From the NCBI GenBank assembly GCA_023433945.1, contig JAEYTP010000087.1, positions 1-64,000 on the forward strand: 64,000 bases of DNA. Reading direction: 5' to 3'. The notes under the pieces are model-generated. The model was given only the letters and a program-made list of their open reading frames with translations, was not told the DNA's origin and did no database searches. The position numbers and the translations under genes are program-made. This document shows positions 9,015-18,401 of the stretch, one piece after another; the stretch's first letter is position 1; every line of letters starts with the position of its first letter. This DNA comes from Bacillota bacterium (GTDB taxonomy: Bacteria; Bacillota; Clostridia; Acetivibrionales; DSM-1351).

Positions 9015-10013
9015 TTATGATGTATGTTCTAGCTTATACAACTCATCTGAATCGCTTTGGACTAGCTCTTCTTTTAAACCAGTATTACTATCATATATAA
9101 ATCTACCCTCTGAAGCAGGAGTTATTTTACCAATACATGCTACCGGTATTTGGTGCTCGTTATATATTCGGGATAGCTCGTCCGCATTGGACGTAGCAAT
9201 AATCATGCTACCACTAGATATCAACCTAAGTGGATCAATTGAAAATAGTTTACATATTTCAACTGTTGCACTATCCACTGGAATATCATTTTTATTAATA
9301 ATTATTCCAAGTCCCGATGCTTCAGCAATCTCCCATGCTGCACCCAATACTCCACCTTCAGTAACATCGTGCATTGCACTTACACCTAATTCTCCTGCCA
9401 TTACACCTTCTTTCACAACGCTAATTTGATTAATAAAGCTTTTAGCGCGCTGTATTGTAGCAGCACCAAGCGATTGTTTTAAAACATGTTCAAAATCATT
9501 CGCAATAATAGCAGTGCCTTCTAATCCTGCAAACTTTGTAATAAGTACGCTGTCTCCAACCTTTGCGCCATTAGATGTAATTAATCTTCCTTTTGGAGCT
9601 TTTCCGATTGCAGTTGTAGAAATAACTACTCTGTTTACTGCAGGTGTAACCTCTGTATGTCCACCTAAAATCTCAACATTGAGCTCTTTTGAGGTAGCAC
9701 AAATCTGATCCATAATAAACTCAAGTTCTTTTTCTGTAATTGTTGTAGGACATAAGAGAGTAACCATAAGCCCTAGGGGTTCTACTCCGCTAGAAGCTAT
9801 ATCATTACAAGAGATATGAACACTTAATCGACCAATCTCATTTATAGCACCTGTTATTGGGTCGGTGGAAATAACACAATCAAATTGTCCAAAGTCAATA
9901 GCAGTACAATCTTCACCTATTCCAGGCCTTAATATAACATCTTGTCTGAAGTTATTAATTTTGCTTAATATAAGTTTATTTAAAATATCATTAGGTACTT
10001 TACCCGTTTTCAT
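9015..10013 (-). CDS. AIR synthase-related (HypE/ThiL/PurM superfamily) protein
   Basis: 332-residue ATP-dependent dehydratase/kinase-like fold of the PurM/HypE/SelD/ThiL superfamily. N-terminal GIGEDCTAIDFG and STDPITGA correspond to the metal/ATP site; EILGGHTEVTP and MHDVTEGGVLGAAWEIAEAS are typical of the HypE-like branch. The C-terminal cysteine of true HypE is not evident (the end is SDELYKLEHTS), so a hydrogenase-maturation role is doubtful and the substrate unknown. GGAGG precedes the ATG. It lies between glyA and DUF2225; no Hyp maturation gene is nearby. Confidence 0.75.
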   Translation of the reverse strand: MKTGKVPNDILNKLILSKINNFRQDVILRPGIGEDCTAIDFGQFDCVISTDPITGAINEIGRLSVHISCNDIASSGVEPLGLMVTLLCPTTITEKELEFIMDQICATSKELNVEILGGHTEVTPAVNRVVISTTAIGKAPKGRLITSNGAKVGDSVLITKFAGLEGTAIIANDFEHVLKQSLGAATIQRAKSFINQISVVKEGVMAGELGVSAMHDVTEGGVLGAAWEIAEASGLGIIINKNDIPVDSATVEICKLFSIDPLRLISSGSMIIATSNADELSRIYNEHQIPVACIGKITPASEGRFIYDSNTGLKEELVQSDSDELYKLEHTS

Positions 10014-10069
10014 TTGTGCCTCCAGTTAGAAAAAAGAATACCACAATCATTGAATAATTATATACTTAA

Positions 10070-10750
10070 TCAGGATTTTTGTGAAGCCATTGCATCCTTT
10101 GCCAACTGAATTTGGTCTCTAGTCATATCAAGAAGATTTGGGACATTTTTAGCACCTGATGAAGAAATTACCTTACTAAACCATTGAAGGCAGTCCTCAT
10201 ACTTGCCCAATCGTCTATATAGCTCCCCAATTATGTACATACAAGTATATTCATCTAATTTATCTATAGGAAAACGTTCCTTTTCATAAGCGGTACGGTA
10301 TGCTTCCACTGCAAAGTTCAAAAAGTCCAGTTCCTTAGTATCATTCTTAGATCTATAAAGCCAAGCTAGGCGGAGACATATACGAGCAATGTCACTGCTT
10401 TTACTATTTCTAACCTTATAATTTAATAAAGCCAGCTTAAAGGTTTCTATAGCAGTGTCAATTGTCCTTTCACCGCTAAAACTTCGACTAGCCCAATGTC
10501 CGCTAATATTAGCCTTTATTGCTTGGATTTCCCTTGATAGTATAGTCTCAAACTTATCCTGAAAATTGGAATATCCGCAGAATTCGCATACCCAAATATC
10601 ATAAAATAGAGGGTTTAAATCTTCGTAGTGCACACATAAGTCAGTATCTCTTGACTTAACCTTTATCGATTTGCTCTTTACTTTAGTGACCTCAATCTCC
10701 TTGTTACAGACTGGGCAAATTACTTTTTTGTTATAGAGCAGTGCGTTCAT
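10070..10750 (-). CDS. DUF2225 family zinc-ribbon/TPR-like protein
   Basis: 226 residues. Two CxxC pairs near the N terminus (CPVCNKEI and CEFCGYSNF) likely bind zinc. The rest is helical with a TPR-like run (LAWLYRSKND, YIIGELYRRLGKYEDCLQWFSKVISS). Function unknown; the family is common in clostridia. The ATG at 10750 is favoured because AAGGAAG lies 6 bases before it; the upstream ATG at 10768 overlaps the VanW gene stop as ATGA but has no ribosome site. Co-transcribed with the VanW gene. Confidence 0.75.
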   Translation of the reverse strand: MNALLYNKKVICPVCNKEIEVTKVKSKSIKVKSRDTDLCVHYEDLNPLFYDIWVCEFCGYSNFQDKFETILSREIQAIKANISGHWASRSFSGERTIDTAIETFKLALLNYKVRNSKSSDIARICLRLAWLYRSKNDTKELDFLNFAVEAYRTAYEKERFPIDKLDEYTCMYIIGELYRRLGKYEDCLQWFSKVISSSGAKNVPNLLDMTRDQIQLAKDAMASQKS

Positions 10751-10764
10751 AAATATCTTCCTTT

Positions 10765-12165
10765 TCATGTGGAGTTTTTCAGCATGTTGTAAGTTCTATG
10801 ATTAACGGCCACCTTACCCTTTAATGGCATATAAACGTCGGTACTTATTTTTTCCGTTTTAATAACATTGCCATTTTCATCTAGAGTTTGCCTGTACAAA
10901 ACAACCTTCATGCCGTTCCTTGCATTCTTTCTAACGATTTGCTGATAATCCGCAAGACTGTCATCAATTATGTAATCAGGCTCAGGTGCCTCATAAGTTT
11001 CTAGAATAACTGGCTTTAGCTGTGTTTTAAGATCATCTGCGCGTTTTTTGCCTATAATTTGTATAGTAAGATTACTATTTTTGACAAAAGCAACAATACA
11101 CACTGGATAATCTCTATTATTTTTAAACTTCAAATCAAGGTATCCTTCGGAAATGGTTGCATCCTGTCCAGGCGGTACATAGCCTAAAGGTATAGAGTGA
11201 TTTGAACGCTGCACAACATTTAATCTCGATAACAGTATTGCATTATATAAAGTAGAGGTAACCTGACATACTCCACCGCCTGTACCAGGGGTAAGTTCAT
11301 TGTTGAGTATGACGGGTGCATTTCTATAACCATTTGCCTCAGTTCTTGGTCCAAGAGCTGTATTCATAGAGAACTGCTCGCCAGGCTTAACAATGATATT
11401 ATTAATCTTCTGACATGCAAGCTTTACGTTGTGAGTTCTACTTTCGTCATAAGCATTGAAACTTGTAGTAAAAGTTGCAAGCAGGTCTTTTATGTCCTTT
11501 ACCTCACTAACAGTGAGTCGTGGCTTAATATCATTAACAACCAATGTAATACTACTCAAATTCCTAGTATCAAGATGAGAAGAAATTATCAAATTATTGG
11601 CTACTAAGTCAAAACTTCTGCCGTAAATATCGTCTGTATAATTAATTTTACCATAATTGTAGCTGTATGACGAGGATTTTGCGTCACAATCTATTTGTTT
11701 TTTTATGTGTACAAGCTTGTCTGTAAGCTTGGATTCATTATATGATACTGTCATCTCAAAGTTAACAGGGCTAATCTTTAAAAGGTTAATCTGTTTAGAC
11801 CTTTCATACCATTTCCCACTTCTCCCAAGTTTATAAGCACTTTTAAGAGTGGTATCAATATTAAAGCAATAATCGATTTCGTTTAGTGCAAGAGGCCATG
11901 TCTTGTCATTATAAACAAGACTTATGGACGAATTCTCAAACTTATTAATGAATTTACCATATAAAACTTTCTTTGCTTCAGCTATTGAAAGATCTGAAAT
12001 ATCAACACCTTCAATGTATATACCTCTATAGAAATTATCTGAATTCAAGGCTTTATATGTGTTGTATATAAAAATGCTTAATACCACTAGAAAAATACAA
12101 ATGGATATGATAGCTATTTTTTTAACTTTACTTAACTTTTTATAGTGAACGACTATTTTGCTCAT
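10765..12165 (-). CDS. VanW family membrane-anchored protein
   Basis: 466 residues. A short cytoplasmic start is followed by one membrane segment (about 18-37), so the bulk is outside the cell. An N-terminal peptidoglycan-binding-4-like region (YIEGVDISDLSIAEA) precedes the VanW domain from about 245: KPGEQFSMNTALGPRT, GGGVCQVTSTLYNAILLS, NHSIPLGYVPPGQDAT. The biochemical role of VanW is unknown; it is linked to the cell wall. ATG 12165 has GGGTGG 8 bases upstream, while the GTG at 12177 overlaps that site. DUF2225 follows with overlap. Confidence 0.85.
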   Translation of the reverse strand: MSKIVVHYKKLSKVKKIAIISICIFLVVLSIFIYNTYKALNSDNFYRGIYIEGVDISDLSIAEAKKVLYGKFINKFENSSISLVYNDKTWPLALNEIDYCFNIDTTLKSAYKLGRSGKWYERSKQINLLKISPVNFEMTVSYNESKLTDKLVHIKKQIDCDAKSSSYSYNYGKINYTDDIYGRSFDLVANNLIISSHLDTRNLSSITLVVNDIKPRLTVSEVKDIKDLLATFTTSFNAYDESRTHNVKLACQKINNIIVKPGEQFSMNTALGPRTEANGYRNAPVILNNELTPGTGGGVCQVTSTLYNAILLSRLNVVQRSNHSIPLGYVPPGQDATISEGYLDLKFKNNRDYPVCIVAFVKNSNLTIQIIGKKRADDLKTQLKPVILETYEAPEPDYIIDDSLADYQQIVRKNARNGMKVVLYRQTLDENGNVIKTEKISTDVYMPLKGKVAVNHRTYNMLKNST

Positions 12166-12279
12166 ATTAAAGGCCACCCTTAAAATACTTGTCTTATATA
12201 AATAATATTAATCATACATAGATATTTATACTAATTTTAAGGACAAATTTGGTTGTGGACTATTAATTTAAAGTAACAA

Positions 12280-12318
12280 AATAAAAAACAACCTGCTTTA
12301 AATAAGTAGACAGGTTGT
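12280..12318 (-). terminator. terminator of thiI
   Basis: Stem ACAACCTG / CAGGTTGT with a 15-base loop. On the minus strand the stem ends in CAGGTTGTTTTTTATTTT, a strong U-tract, about 80 bases after the thiI stop. Confidence 0.85.
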
Positions 12319-12396
12319 CAACTAATTTTTATAGATTGTTTTTTATTCTGGGATAGTATAGCTATAAGATAAATAGCTACATTATAGTATAAGCAT

Positions 12397-13572
12397 TTAT
12401 GGCTTAACAACAATTACCTCAATATTCTCTATTGCTTTAGCTATCAATGGTTCTAGGTCTACCTTTTCTTCGGATTTGAGTATATTCTCAAGCTTTGGCT
12501 TTGTTTGAGGATGCTTGGCTACAAATACTGTACAGCAGTCCTCATATGGTAGAATTGAGGTTTCAAACGTTTCTATCTTTCTCGCAATATCGATTACTTC
12601 CACCTTATCCATTGCGATAAGAGGCCTGAATACTGGCATATTAACGGCTGAATCAGTGCAGTAAAGGCTCTGCATTGTCTGACTTGCTACCTGACCCATG
12701 CTTTCTCCTGTGATAAGTGCCATTGCACCGCAATTTCTAGCAACCTTTTCTGCTATCTGCATCATTATCCTTCTCATAATAATTGTAAGCTGTTCTTCTG
12801 GGCAATTATCATTTATAGCAAGCTGAATCTCAGTAAATGGTACTATGTGTAGCTTGATGTTACCACAGTATTGAGTCATTATCTGGGCAAGATCAATTAC
12901 CTTTTGCTTTGCTCTTTCACTGGTATAAGGGTAACTATAGAAGTGAATTGCTTCTAGCAATACGCCTCTTTTCCCCATTAACCAGCCTGCAACAGGGCTA
13001 TCTATTCCACCTGATAACAATAGCATTGCTTTACCATTTGAACCCATTGGCATACCACCATGAGCAGGAATTTTTTCAGAATAAATATACGAGTTTTCAC
13101 GAACCTCTATATGAAGTACAAAGTCAGGGTTGTTTACATCAACTGATAGACCAGGCACATTTGAGAGAATAGCACCACCAACTTCTCTGCTAATCTCAGG
13201 TGACTGCATGGGAAAGCGTTTATCTCCACGTTTTGACTCGACCTTAAATTTCTTAAATTGATTTTTTGAAACTAATTCTTTAACCATTTCAATAGAGTGT
13301 GATACTATCTGTTCAAAATCAGTATCAATCTTCCAAACAGGGCTAACAGAAACAATTCCAAAGATTTTTGTAACCTTATTAATTACTTCGTTGAAGTTGT
13401 AGTTCTCGTCCTCAGGCTCAATATAAATTCTCCCCTGTGACTTCCATACCTTAGCTTTGCCATACTTGTATATTGAGTTTCTGATATTTCCTATCAGCTT
13501 ATCCTCAAAAACAGGTCTGTTTAAACCTTTGAGAATTATTTCTCCGTATCTGACCAAAATTATTCTTTTCAA
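12397..13572 (-). CDS. thiI: tRNA uridine(8) 4-sulfurtransferase ThiI
   Basis: About 391 residues. Transfers sulfur to tRNA U8 and can feed thiamine thiazole synthesis. A THUMP domain covers about 60-165 (FKVESKRGDKRFPMQSPEI) and the PP-loop ATP site is SGGIDSPVAGW, followed by TGESMGQVASQT. There is no C-terminal rhodanese, as in most Firmicutes. The start is uncertain: TTG at 13572 has GGAAGG 10 bases upstream, another TTG lies at 13590. The nifS-like desulfurase immediately upstream, the usual partner, supplies the persulfide sulfur. Confidence 0.95.
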   Translation of the reverse strand: MKRIILVRYGEIILKGLNRPVFEDKLIGNIRNSIYKYGKAKVWKSQGRIYIEPEDENYNFNEVINKVTKIFGIVSVSPVWKIDTDFEQIVSHSIEMVKELVSKNQFKKFKVESKRGDKRFPMQSPEISREVGGAILSNVPGLSVDVNNPDFVLHIEVRENSYIYSEKIPAHGGMPMGSNGKAMLLLSGGIDSPVAGWLMGKRGVLLEAIHFYSYPYTSERAKQKVIDLAQIMTQYCGNIKLHIVPFTEIQLAINDNCPEEQLTIIMRRIMMQIAEKVARNCGAMALITGESMGQVASQTMQSLYCTDSAVNMPVFRPLIAMDKVEVIDIARKIETFETSILPYEDCCTVFVAKHPQTKPKLENILKSEEKVDLEPLIAKAIENIEVIVVKP

Positions 13573-13628
13573 ATTATTCAATCCTTCCAAAGTATATTAG
13601 AATATGTTCTTTATAGCGATTAGCGTCT

Positions 13629-13760
13629 TTCTGTATAGTGGTAGCGACTTTCTGTATAGTAGTTAACTTCTTTCTGTTATAGTAGTAAACTTTTCTCTGT
13701 TATAGTAGTAAACTTTTCTCTGTTATAGTAGTTAACTTCTTTCAGTATTGGAGTAAATAG
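13629..13760. repeat. 22-24 bp tandem repeat, 6 copies, between nifS and thiI
   Basis: Six diverged copies of a unit with core TTCTGTTATAGTAGTAAAC lie head to tail between the desulfurase stop and the thiI start. The array would be transcribed if the two genes form an operon. Confidence 0.85.
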
Positions 13761-13774
13761 TACAACTCTATAGG

Positions 13775-14932
13775 TTAGTGTTTCTTCTTAATGCTGATTA
13801 CTGGTATTATTTCCTTCAATGCCGATATTGTTTCGTCAATCTCTTCAATAGTATTTGATGCACATAGACTGAATCTTATTGCACCATCAATCATTTTTGA
13901 ATTAACTCCCATGGCTTTAAGCACATGGCTATGGTGATTCTTCTTGGAGGAACACGCTGACCCGGTGGAGACAAATATACCTTTTTGCTCTAGGTGGTGC
14001 AACAAAACCTCCGCTTTCAAATTCGCAAATGAAATGTTAATAATGTATGGAGAAGCATGCTCATATGAGTTTATTAGGGCATCGGGAAACTCTTCTTTTA
14101 TGCTTCTTTCAAAGTGCTGCTTTAATGCCAGTGCATGCTCATAATTCTTACTTAGGTCACTATGAATTATCTGCGCGGCCATACCAAATCCGCATATTCC
14201 GGGAACATTTTCGGTACCAGAGCGTATATTGAGTTCCTGACCACCGCCTATTAATAATGGTTTAAGTCTTAATCCCTTTCTTACATATAATGCTCCAACA
14301 CCCTTAGGTCCATGTATTTTATGAGAACTAAAAGACAATAAATCAATATTGCTGTCGATAGGTCGTAATGACGTCTTACCGTAAGCCTGAACTGCATCTA
14401 TATGGAGAACGGTTTTAGGACTTCTTTCATTCATAGCGTTTCTAACTTCACCAATATCAAGTACTGCACCAACCTCATTGTTTGTATGAATCAAGCTTAC
14501 TAGTGATGTATCATCATCCAGCTTACTCTTAAAATCATCGATATCCAGAGTACCATTGCTATTTACTCTGATATAGTCTACCCTAAAACCATTAGTAGCC
14601 AAGTACTTGTACACTTCTAGTACTGATGGGTGCTCAATTTCACTCGTAATGATATGCTTACCCGATCTAGGATTGCCATATAGGTACCCCAAGATAGCTA
14701 GATTATTCGCTTCTGTACCGCCAGATGTGAACAGAATATCCTTTGGATCAACTGCTAGTGTCTCAGCAATTTGGCTCCTAGCCTGCTTCAAAAGGTTTTC
14801 TGCTTCAATCCCCTTTGTGTGCAGCGATGAGGGATTGCCATAATATAGCCTGCTTACTTCATGCATATAGTCTAAAACTTCATCATATGGTTTTGTTGTT
14901 GCACTGTTATCGAGATATATTTCTTGAGGCAT
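13775..14932 (-). CDS. cysteine desulfurase (NifS/IscS-like)
   Basis: About 385 residues; PLP enzyme that removes sulfur from cysteine and holds it as a persulfide. Seen: YLDNSATTKPY start, the FTSGGTEANN segment, PLP-lysine region SFSSHKIHGPKGVGAL, and the active cysteine in STGSACSSKK. Paired with thiI downstream, so the sulfur most likely goes to tRNA thiolation. The ATG at 14932 fits the conserved family start; the upstream TTG at 14953 lacks a ribosome site. Confidence 0.93.
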   Translation of the reverse strand: MPQEIYLDNSATTKPYDEVLDYMHEVSRLYYGNPSSLHTKGIEAENLLKQARSQIAETLAVDPKDILFTSGGTEANNLAILGYLYGNPRSGKHIITSEIEHPSVLEVYKYLATNGFRVDYIRVNSNGTLDIDDFKSKLDDDTSLVSLIHTNNEVGAVLDIGEVRNAMNERSPKTVLHIDAVQAYGKTSLRPIDSNIDLLSFSSHKIHGPKGVGALYVRKGLRLKPLLIGGGQELNIRSGTENVPGICGFGMAAQIIHSDLSKNYEHALALKQHFERSIKEEFPDALINSYEHASPYIINISFANLKAEVLLHHLEQKGIFVSTGSACSSKKNHHSHVLKAMGVNSKMIDGAIRFSLCASNTIEEIDETISALKEIIPVISIKKKH

Positions 14933-15095
14933 TTGCCTGTCATTTCCTTTCAAATAAAATAAGCATGGCTTTGTTACCTAACAACCATTATTTTTTTATT
15001 ATTTAATATAATATTAGAATTTAATAATACTTTTTGTTTGTATATTATTTCATTTTATATAATATTTTCTGCATTAAATATATTGTTCATATATA

Positions 15096-15175
15096 TTTTT
15101 ATTTGTATAAATTTTTATTTGTATATATTTTTATTTGTATATATTTTTAGTTGTATATATTTTTAGTTGTATATA
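15096..15175. repeat. 16-bp tandem repeat, 5 copies
   Basis: Five contiguous 16-bp units (TTTTTATTTGTATATA, later copies TTTTTAGTTGTATATA) plus decayed flanks fill the spacer between the His-rich protein gene and the desulfurase gene. The remainder of 14953-15254 is AT-rich with no gene or clear signal. Confidence 0.9.
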
Positions 15176-15254
15176 TTTTGGGTTATATTTTTTTCTGTAT
15201 AAATATATTTTTGCTTGTATATATTTTTTTATAGAATATATTTATCAGTATGAA

Positions 15255-15881
15255 TTATTTAAGATTATCGTCGTCATGTTCTTTATTGCTATCACATTCA
15301 CAATGGTCATGGCCATTATGTTTTTGGTTGCTATTACAGCCACAATGGTCATGGTTATCATATTCTCTATGGTTATGACAGCCACACTGGTCATGATTAT
15401 CATGTTCATTGTGGTTATGACAGCCACTATGGTGTTGGTTATCATGCTCATGGTGATTATGGCAGCCACAATGCATACTTGATTCATCATCTCCAATGTC
15501 ATCTATATCTAGATCATCTTCAAAATCATCTAAATCAAAATCTTCTTCTATAAAATCATCAAGATTAAATTCATCTTCTTGATATAAATTAAACTCATCA
15601 TCTTCAAGGTTCTGATCTAAACCTTCATAATTAAGTTCGGTTTCTTCATTATCCTTATCATTAAATTCCTGAGAACTTTCATCTACTTTAATGTTTCCCT
15701 GATCGTCCTTTACAACGTATTGCTTTAAAAAATCTTCTATATATAGACTTCTGTAATCATCAACATCACTCTCGAGACACTTCCCGCAATCGTCGCATCT
15801 CTTATTTGGGTCGAGATCGCATATGTCACATTCTCCACAATTGATACAATCTCTGTCTTGAAGTATACATTTATCAGCCAT
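15255..15881 (-). CDS. Cys-rich / acidic / His-Cys repeat metal-binding protein
   Basis: 208 residues in three parts. Residues 5-35 carry eight cysteines (C5, then CxxCxxCxxC at 12-21 and CxxCxxC at 29-35), like small clostridial Cys-cluster proteins. Residues about 60-135 are strongly acidic (DDEFNL, DLDDFEDDLDIDDI). Residues 138-207 are five 14-residue repeats of the form CGCHNHxEHDNHDx, rich in His and Cys, encoded by a 42-bp DNA repeat. No membrane segment or signal peptide. Soluble metal binding, storage or buffering (Ni, Zn or Cu) is an inference from composition. It follows the Ehr-type complex genes by only 28 bases, though its ribosome site is weak. Confidence 0.75.
   Translation of the reverse strand: MADKCILQDRDCINCGECDICDLDPNKRCDDCGKCLESDVDDYRSLYIEDFLKQYVVKDDQGNIKVDESSQEFNDKDNEETELNYEGLDQNLEDDEFNLYQEDEFNLDDFIEEDFDLDDFEDDLDIDDIGDDESSMHCGCHNHHEHDNQHHSGCHNHNEHDNHDQCGCHNHREYDNHDHCGCNSNQKHNGHDHCECDSNKEHDDDNLK
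15258..15470. repeat. in-frame 42-bp minisatellite, 5 copies
   Basis: Five 14-codon units encode the His/Cys repeats; the first three are close in sequence, the last two diverged. Unit gain or loss would change the number of metal ligands without shifting the frame. Confidence 0.8.
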
Positions 15882-15909
15882 ATTTATATTCGCTAAAAAA
15901 TTGTTTCAG

Positions 15910-16707
15910 CTACTTCCTCCCTATTGCTTTTAGTATACCATATATTATTGCCTGCGGGCGAGGTGGACAACCGGGAATATACACATCTACAGGAATAATA
16001 GTGTCTATTCCATTTCTTGTTGCATAACTATCCTTAAAAATTCCACCACTGCAGGCGCATGCACCAACAGCAACAACCAATTTTGGTGATGGAGTAGCAT
16101 TGTATGTCTTGATAAGAGCCTCCTCCATATTACGAGAAACAGGTCCTGTTACAAGCAGCATATCTGCATGCCGTGGTGAAGCAACAAAGTGTATTCCAAA
16201 TCTTTCAATATCGTTATACGGACCATTCAAAGCCTGAATTTCGTTGTCACAGGCATTGCAGGAACCAGCATCAACTTCACGAATATGAAGGCTTTTTCCA
16301 AAGTATTTTGATATATTTTCTTTTAGCTGTTGTCCCAATAGTTCGTAGCTAAGGCCCTCAACCTCACCTTCCTTGACGTACAATGGTGTTGTGCGGAGCT
16401 TCTGTCGGTCCTTTTGAGCCAATTCAAATCTGTTTGTCATTTTTATAGCTGCTTTGGGACAACTTTCCTCGCACAATCTGCAAAAAATACATTCATCAAC
16501 ATTTACCCCAGGCACTTTTTCAGATAACTGGCTGTCCTCGAAAATGATTGCATTAGTAGGACAGACCTTAACGCAAGTCTGGCACTGATTACATTTGCTC
16601 ATATCAAATTCAGGATCTCCGGTAATAAAGGAGCTCTTTATAGGTTTTTTGGGGTAATTTACAGTTACAGTTCCATGCTGTATGAATTTTTTAATTGCGT
16701 TATACAT
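15910..16707 (-). CDS. Ehr/hydrogenase-4-like small subunit fused to a 2[4Fe-4S] ferredoxin domain
   Basis: About 265 residues combining two subunits that are separate in E. coli hydrogenase 4 (HyfH and HyfI). The N-terminal half has two 4Fe-4S motifs, CNQCQTCVKVCP and CIFCRLCEESCP. The C-terminal half is the NuoB/HycG-like small subunit with all cluster cysteines: GSCNACDNE, VGACACSGG and PGCPPRPQ. It would pass electrons from ferredoxin-like clusters to the large subunit at the inner membrane face. The ATG at 16707 has AAAGGA 8 bases upstream. Last gene of the six-gene complex, followed by the His-rich protein. Confidence 0.88.
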   Translation of the reverse strand: MYNAIKKFIQHGTVTVNYPKKPIKSSFITGDPEFDMSKCNQCQTCVKVCPTNAIIFEDSQLSEKVPGVNVDECIFCRLCEESCPKAAIKMTNRFELAQKDRQKLRTTPLYVKEGEVEGLSYELLGQQLKENISKYFGKSLHIREVDAGSCNACDNEIQALNGPYNDIERFGIHFVASPRHADMLLVTGPVSRNMEEALIKTYNATPSPKLVVAVGACACSGGIFKDSYATRNGIDTIIPVDVYIPGCPPRPQAIIYGILKAIGRK

Positions 16708-16736
16708 GTGCATTTTCCTTTCACAAATAGAATTAC

Positions 16737-16846
16737 TTACTGGAGTAAGTTAAACCAGCTAAACCTTCTTATAGGTCATTACCTGAGTAAGTGAGGTTGA
16801 AACTCTGTCTACAAGTCATTACCTGAATAAGATAGGTTGAAACTCT
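16737..16846. repeat. 40-bp tandem duplication spanning the stop of the large-subunit gene
   Basis: Unit 1 (16807-16846) contains the last 12 codons and stop of the large-subunit gene. Unit 2 (16767-16806) repeats it with few changes and would again encode SFNLTYSGNDL-like residues. A decayed third copy reaches 16737. The spacer before the small-subunit gene is therefore made from the 3' end of the upstream gene. Confidence 0.85.
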
Positions 16847-18401
16847 TGTTTACCAGAGGAAAATCCGTTAGTGTATTGGTTCTAACTGCATGGCATAAGA
16901 CTGGCCAATTGCAAAATGAAGGAGTTCTAATTTTGTATCTATAAATAGTATCATTCTCACCCGTCATAACAAAATGTATATTCTCACCGCGAGGAGACTC
17001 CGTCATGCCAAATGCATAACGATAGGGCTCAAAATGGAGCGTTTCAGTACTGATAGAGCCTTCTTCAGGCATTTTATCGAGGCATTGCCTTATCAAGCTG
17101 ATTGATTCAAATACTTCCTCTATCTTTACATTCATACGGCAATTGACATCGCCATTACTATGTTTAGGTACCTCAAACTTTAGCTTGGAATAAGCCTCAT
17201 ACGGGAATTCCTTTCTTACATCTGAGGTTATGCCACTAGCTCTCCCCCCAGGTCCAACTGCATTTAGGTCAATAGCAATTCTGTTAGTCAATACACCGGT
17301 ATTTTCTACTCTGTCTATGAGCATAGAGTTACGCTTTACAACATTCACTGTGTCGGTAAACTCCTTGTGTAGCTTATCAAGGCACTCTATAATAATCTTC
17401 TCATTACTGTGTATAAAGTCTCTTCTGATTCCACCCGGCTTATTTGTATTTCTCAAAAATCTGCTGCCAGTAAGCTGTTCGTTCAAAAGCTGTATCCATC
17501 TTCTCATCATGGCAAATTGTCCATTTGCAAAAATATATGCAACATCAACGCATATTCCTGCTATATCCCCTAAATGGTTATAGATGCGTTCCAACTCGGA
17601 AAATATTACCCTGGAATATGACGCCCTTTCTGGAATATATGTTATTCCATTGATCTTTTCAAGAGCCTGACAAAAAGCCAATGAATTTGAATAGCTTTCG
17701 TCACCTGATATACGCTCGGAGAATAAGAGAACCTTCATATAGTGCTCATTTTCACTTAGCTTCTCAGTACCCTTATGCACATAATATAGCTTTCCTTCAA
17801 GATTAATAATTGGCTCACCTGCGACACTAAAGCGAAAATGTCCCGGTTCGATAATCCCCGCATGAACAGGTCCTACAGGTACTTCAAAGACGCCAGTACC
17901 ACTGATGTTTATAAACTCCTGCTTTCTTTTAATAAATTCGGGTTTTTGATGAGCATCATAATCCTTTTTTAGTGGGTGTATATTAGTGTTAATATTTCCG
18001 TGGTGAACTAGCTCCCTGCCATCTGGTATATCAATGAATTTAATACCAAACATATCCTGAATTTCTCTTTCATAGAGTGCTGCTGCAGGTATGTCTCTAG
18101 CTATGGAGTCAAGAACTATATTTTCACAAAGCGCTAGCTTTGCTCTAAGCGTAAATAGGGTTGCGGAAGAACGCACGGAATAAGTGTAATAAACGTCCAT
18201 GGTATTATTTATAACCGAAGCGTCTACAGCAAATAACGATACTAAAACACAATCTATATTGGTAAATACGTTGACATTTGAAGCTCTCACACTTTCAGGT
18301 ACAATGTCTATGTATACTTCATTTTCGTTAAGTATGGCATTATCAATAATGTTCGAAGATAAAAGTCTCTTTAGCGTCTCTAAAATTGCCTCTGCTATCA
18401 T
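16809..18401 (-). CDS. Ehr-type large subunit (NuoC-NuoD / HycE-like) lacking NiFe ligands
   Basis: 530 residues: a NuoC-like region (about 1-150) fused to a NuoD/hydrogenase-large-subunit domain, as in HycE and HyfG. In true [NiFe] enzymes two CxxC motifs hold nickel. Here the first site reads RISGDESYSNS (about 230-240) with no CxxC, and the C terminus (FPLVNKSFNLSYSGNDL) lacks the DPCxxC motif. The protein therefore cannot bind the usual NiFe center and belongs with energy-converting hydrogenase-related (Ehr) complexes of unknown reaction. ATG overlaps the upstream stop as ATGA, with GGGAG before it. Confidence 0.88.
   Translation of the reverse strand: MIAEAILETLKRLLSSNIIDNAILNENEVYIDIVPESVRASNVNVFTNIDCVLVSLFAVDASVINNTMDVYYTYSVRSSATLFTLRAKLALCENIVLDSIARDIPAAALYEREIQDMFGIKFIDIPDGRELVHHGNINTNIHPLKKDYDAHQKPEFIKRKQEFINISGTGVFEVPVGPVHAGIIEPGHFRFSVAGEPIINLEGKLYYVHKGTEKLSENEHYMKVLLFSERISGDESYSNSLAFCQALEKINGITYIPERASYSRVIFSELERIYNHLGDIAGICVDVAYIFANGQFAMMRRWIQLLNEQLTGSRFLRNTNKPGGIRRDFIHSNEKIIIECLDKLHKEFTDTVNVVKRNSMLIDRVENTGVLTNRIAIDLNAVGPGGRASGITSDVRKEFPYEAYSKLKFEVPKHSNGDVNCRMNVKIEEVFESISLIRQCLDKMPEEGSISTETLHFEPYRYAFGMTESPRGENIHFVMTGENDTIYRYKIRTPSFCNWPVLCHAVRTNTLTDFPLVNKSFNLSYSGNDL

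Noticed and set aside
9015..10013. HypE hydrogenase maturation protein
   Set aside because: The C-terminal cysteine needed for cyanide transfer is not visible and no other hyp genes are present.
15910..18401. Functional [NiFe]-hydrogenase (hydrogenase 4 or Ech)
   Set aside because: The large subunit has no CxxC ligand pair at either expected site and no hyp maturation genes are nearby.
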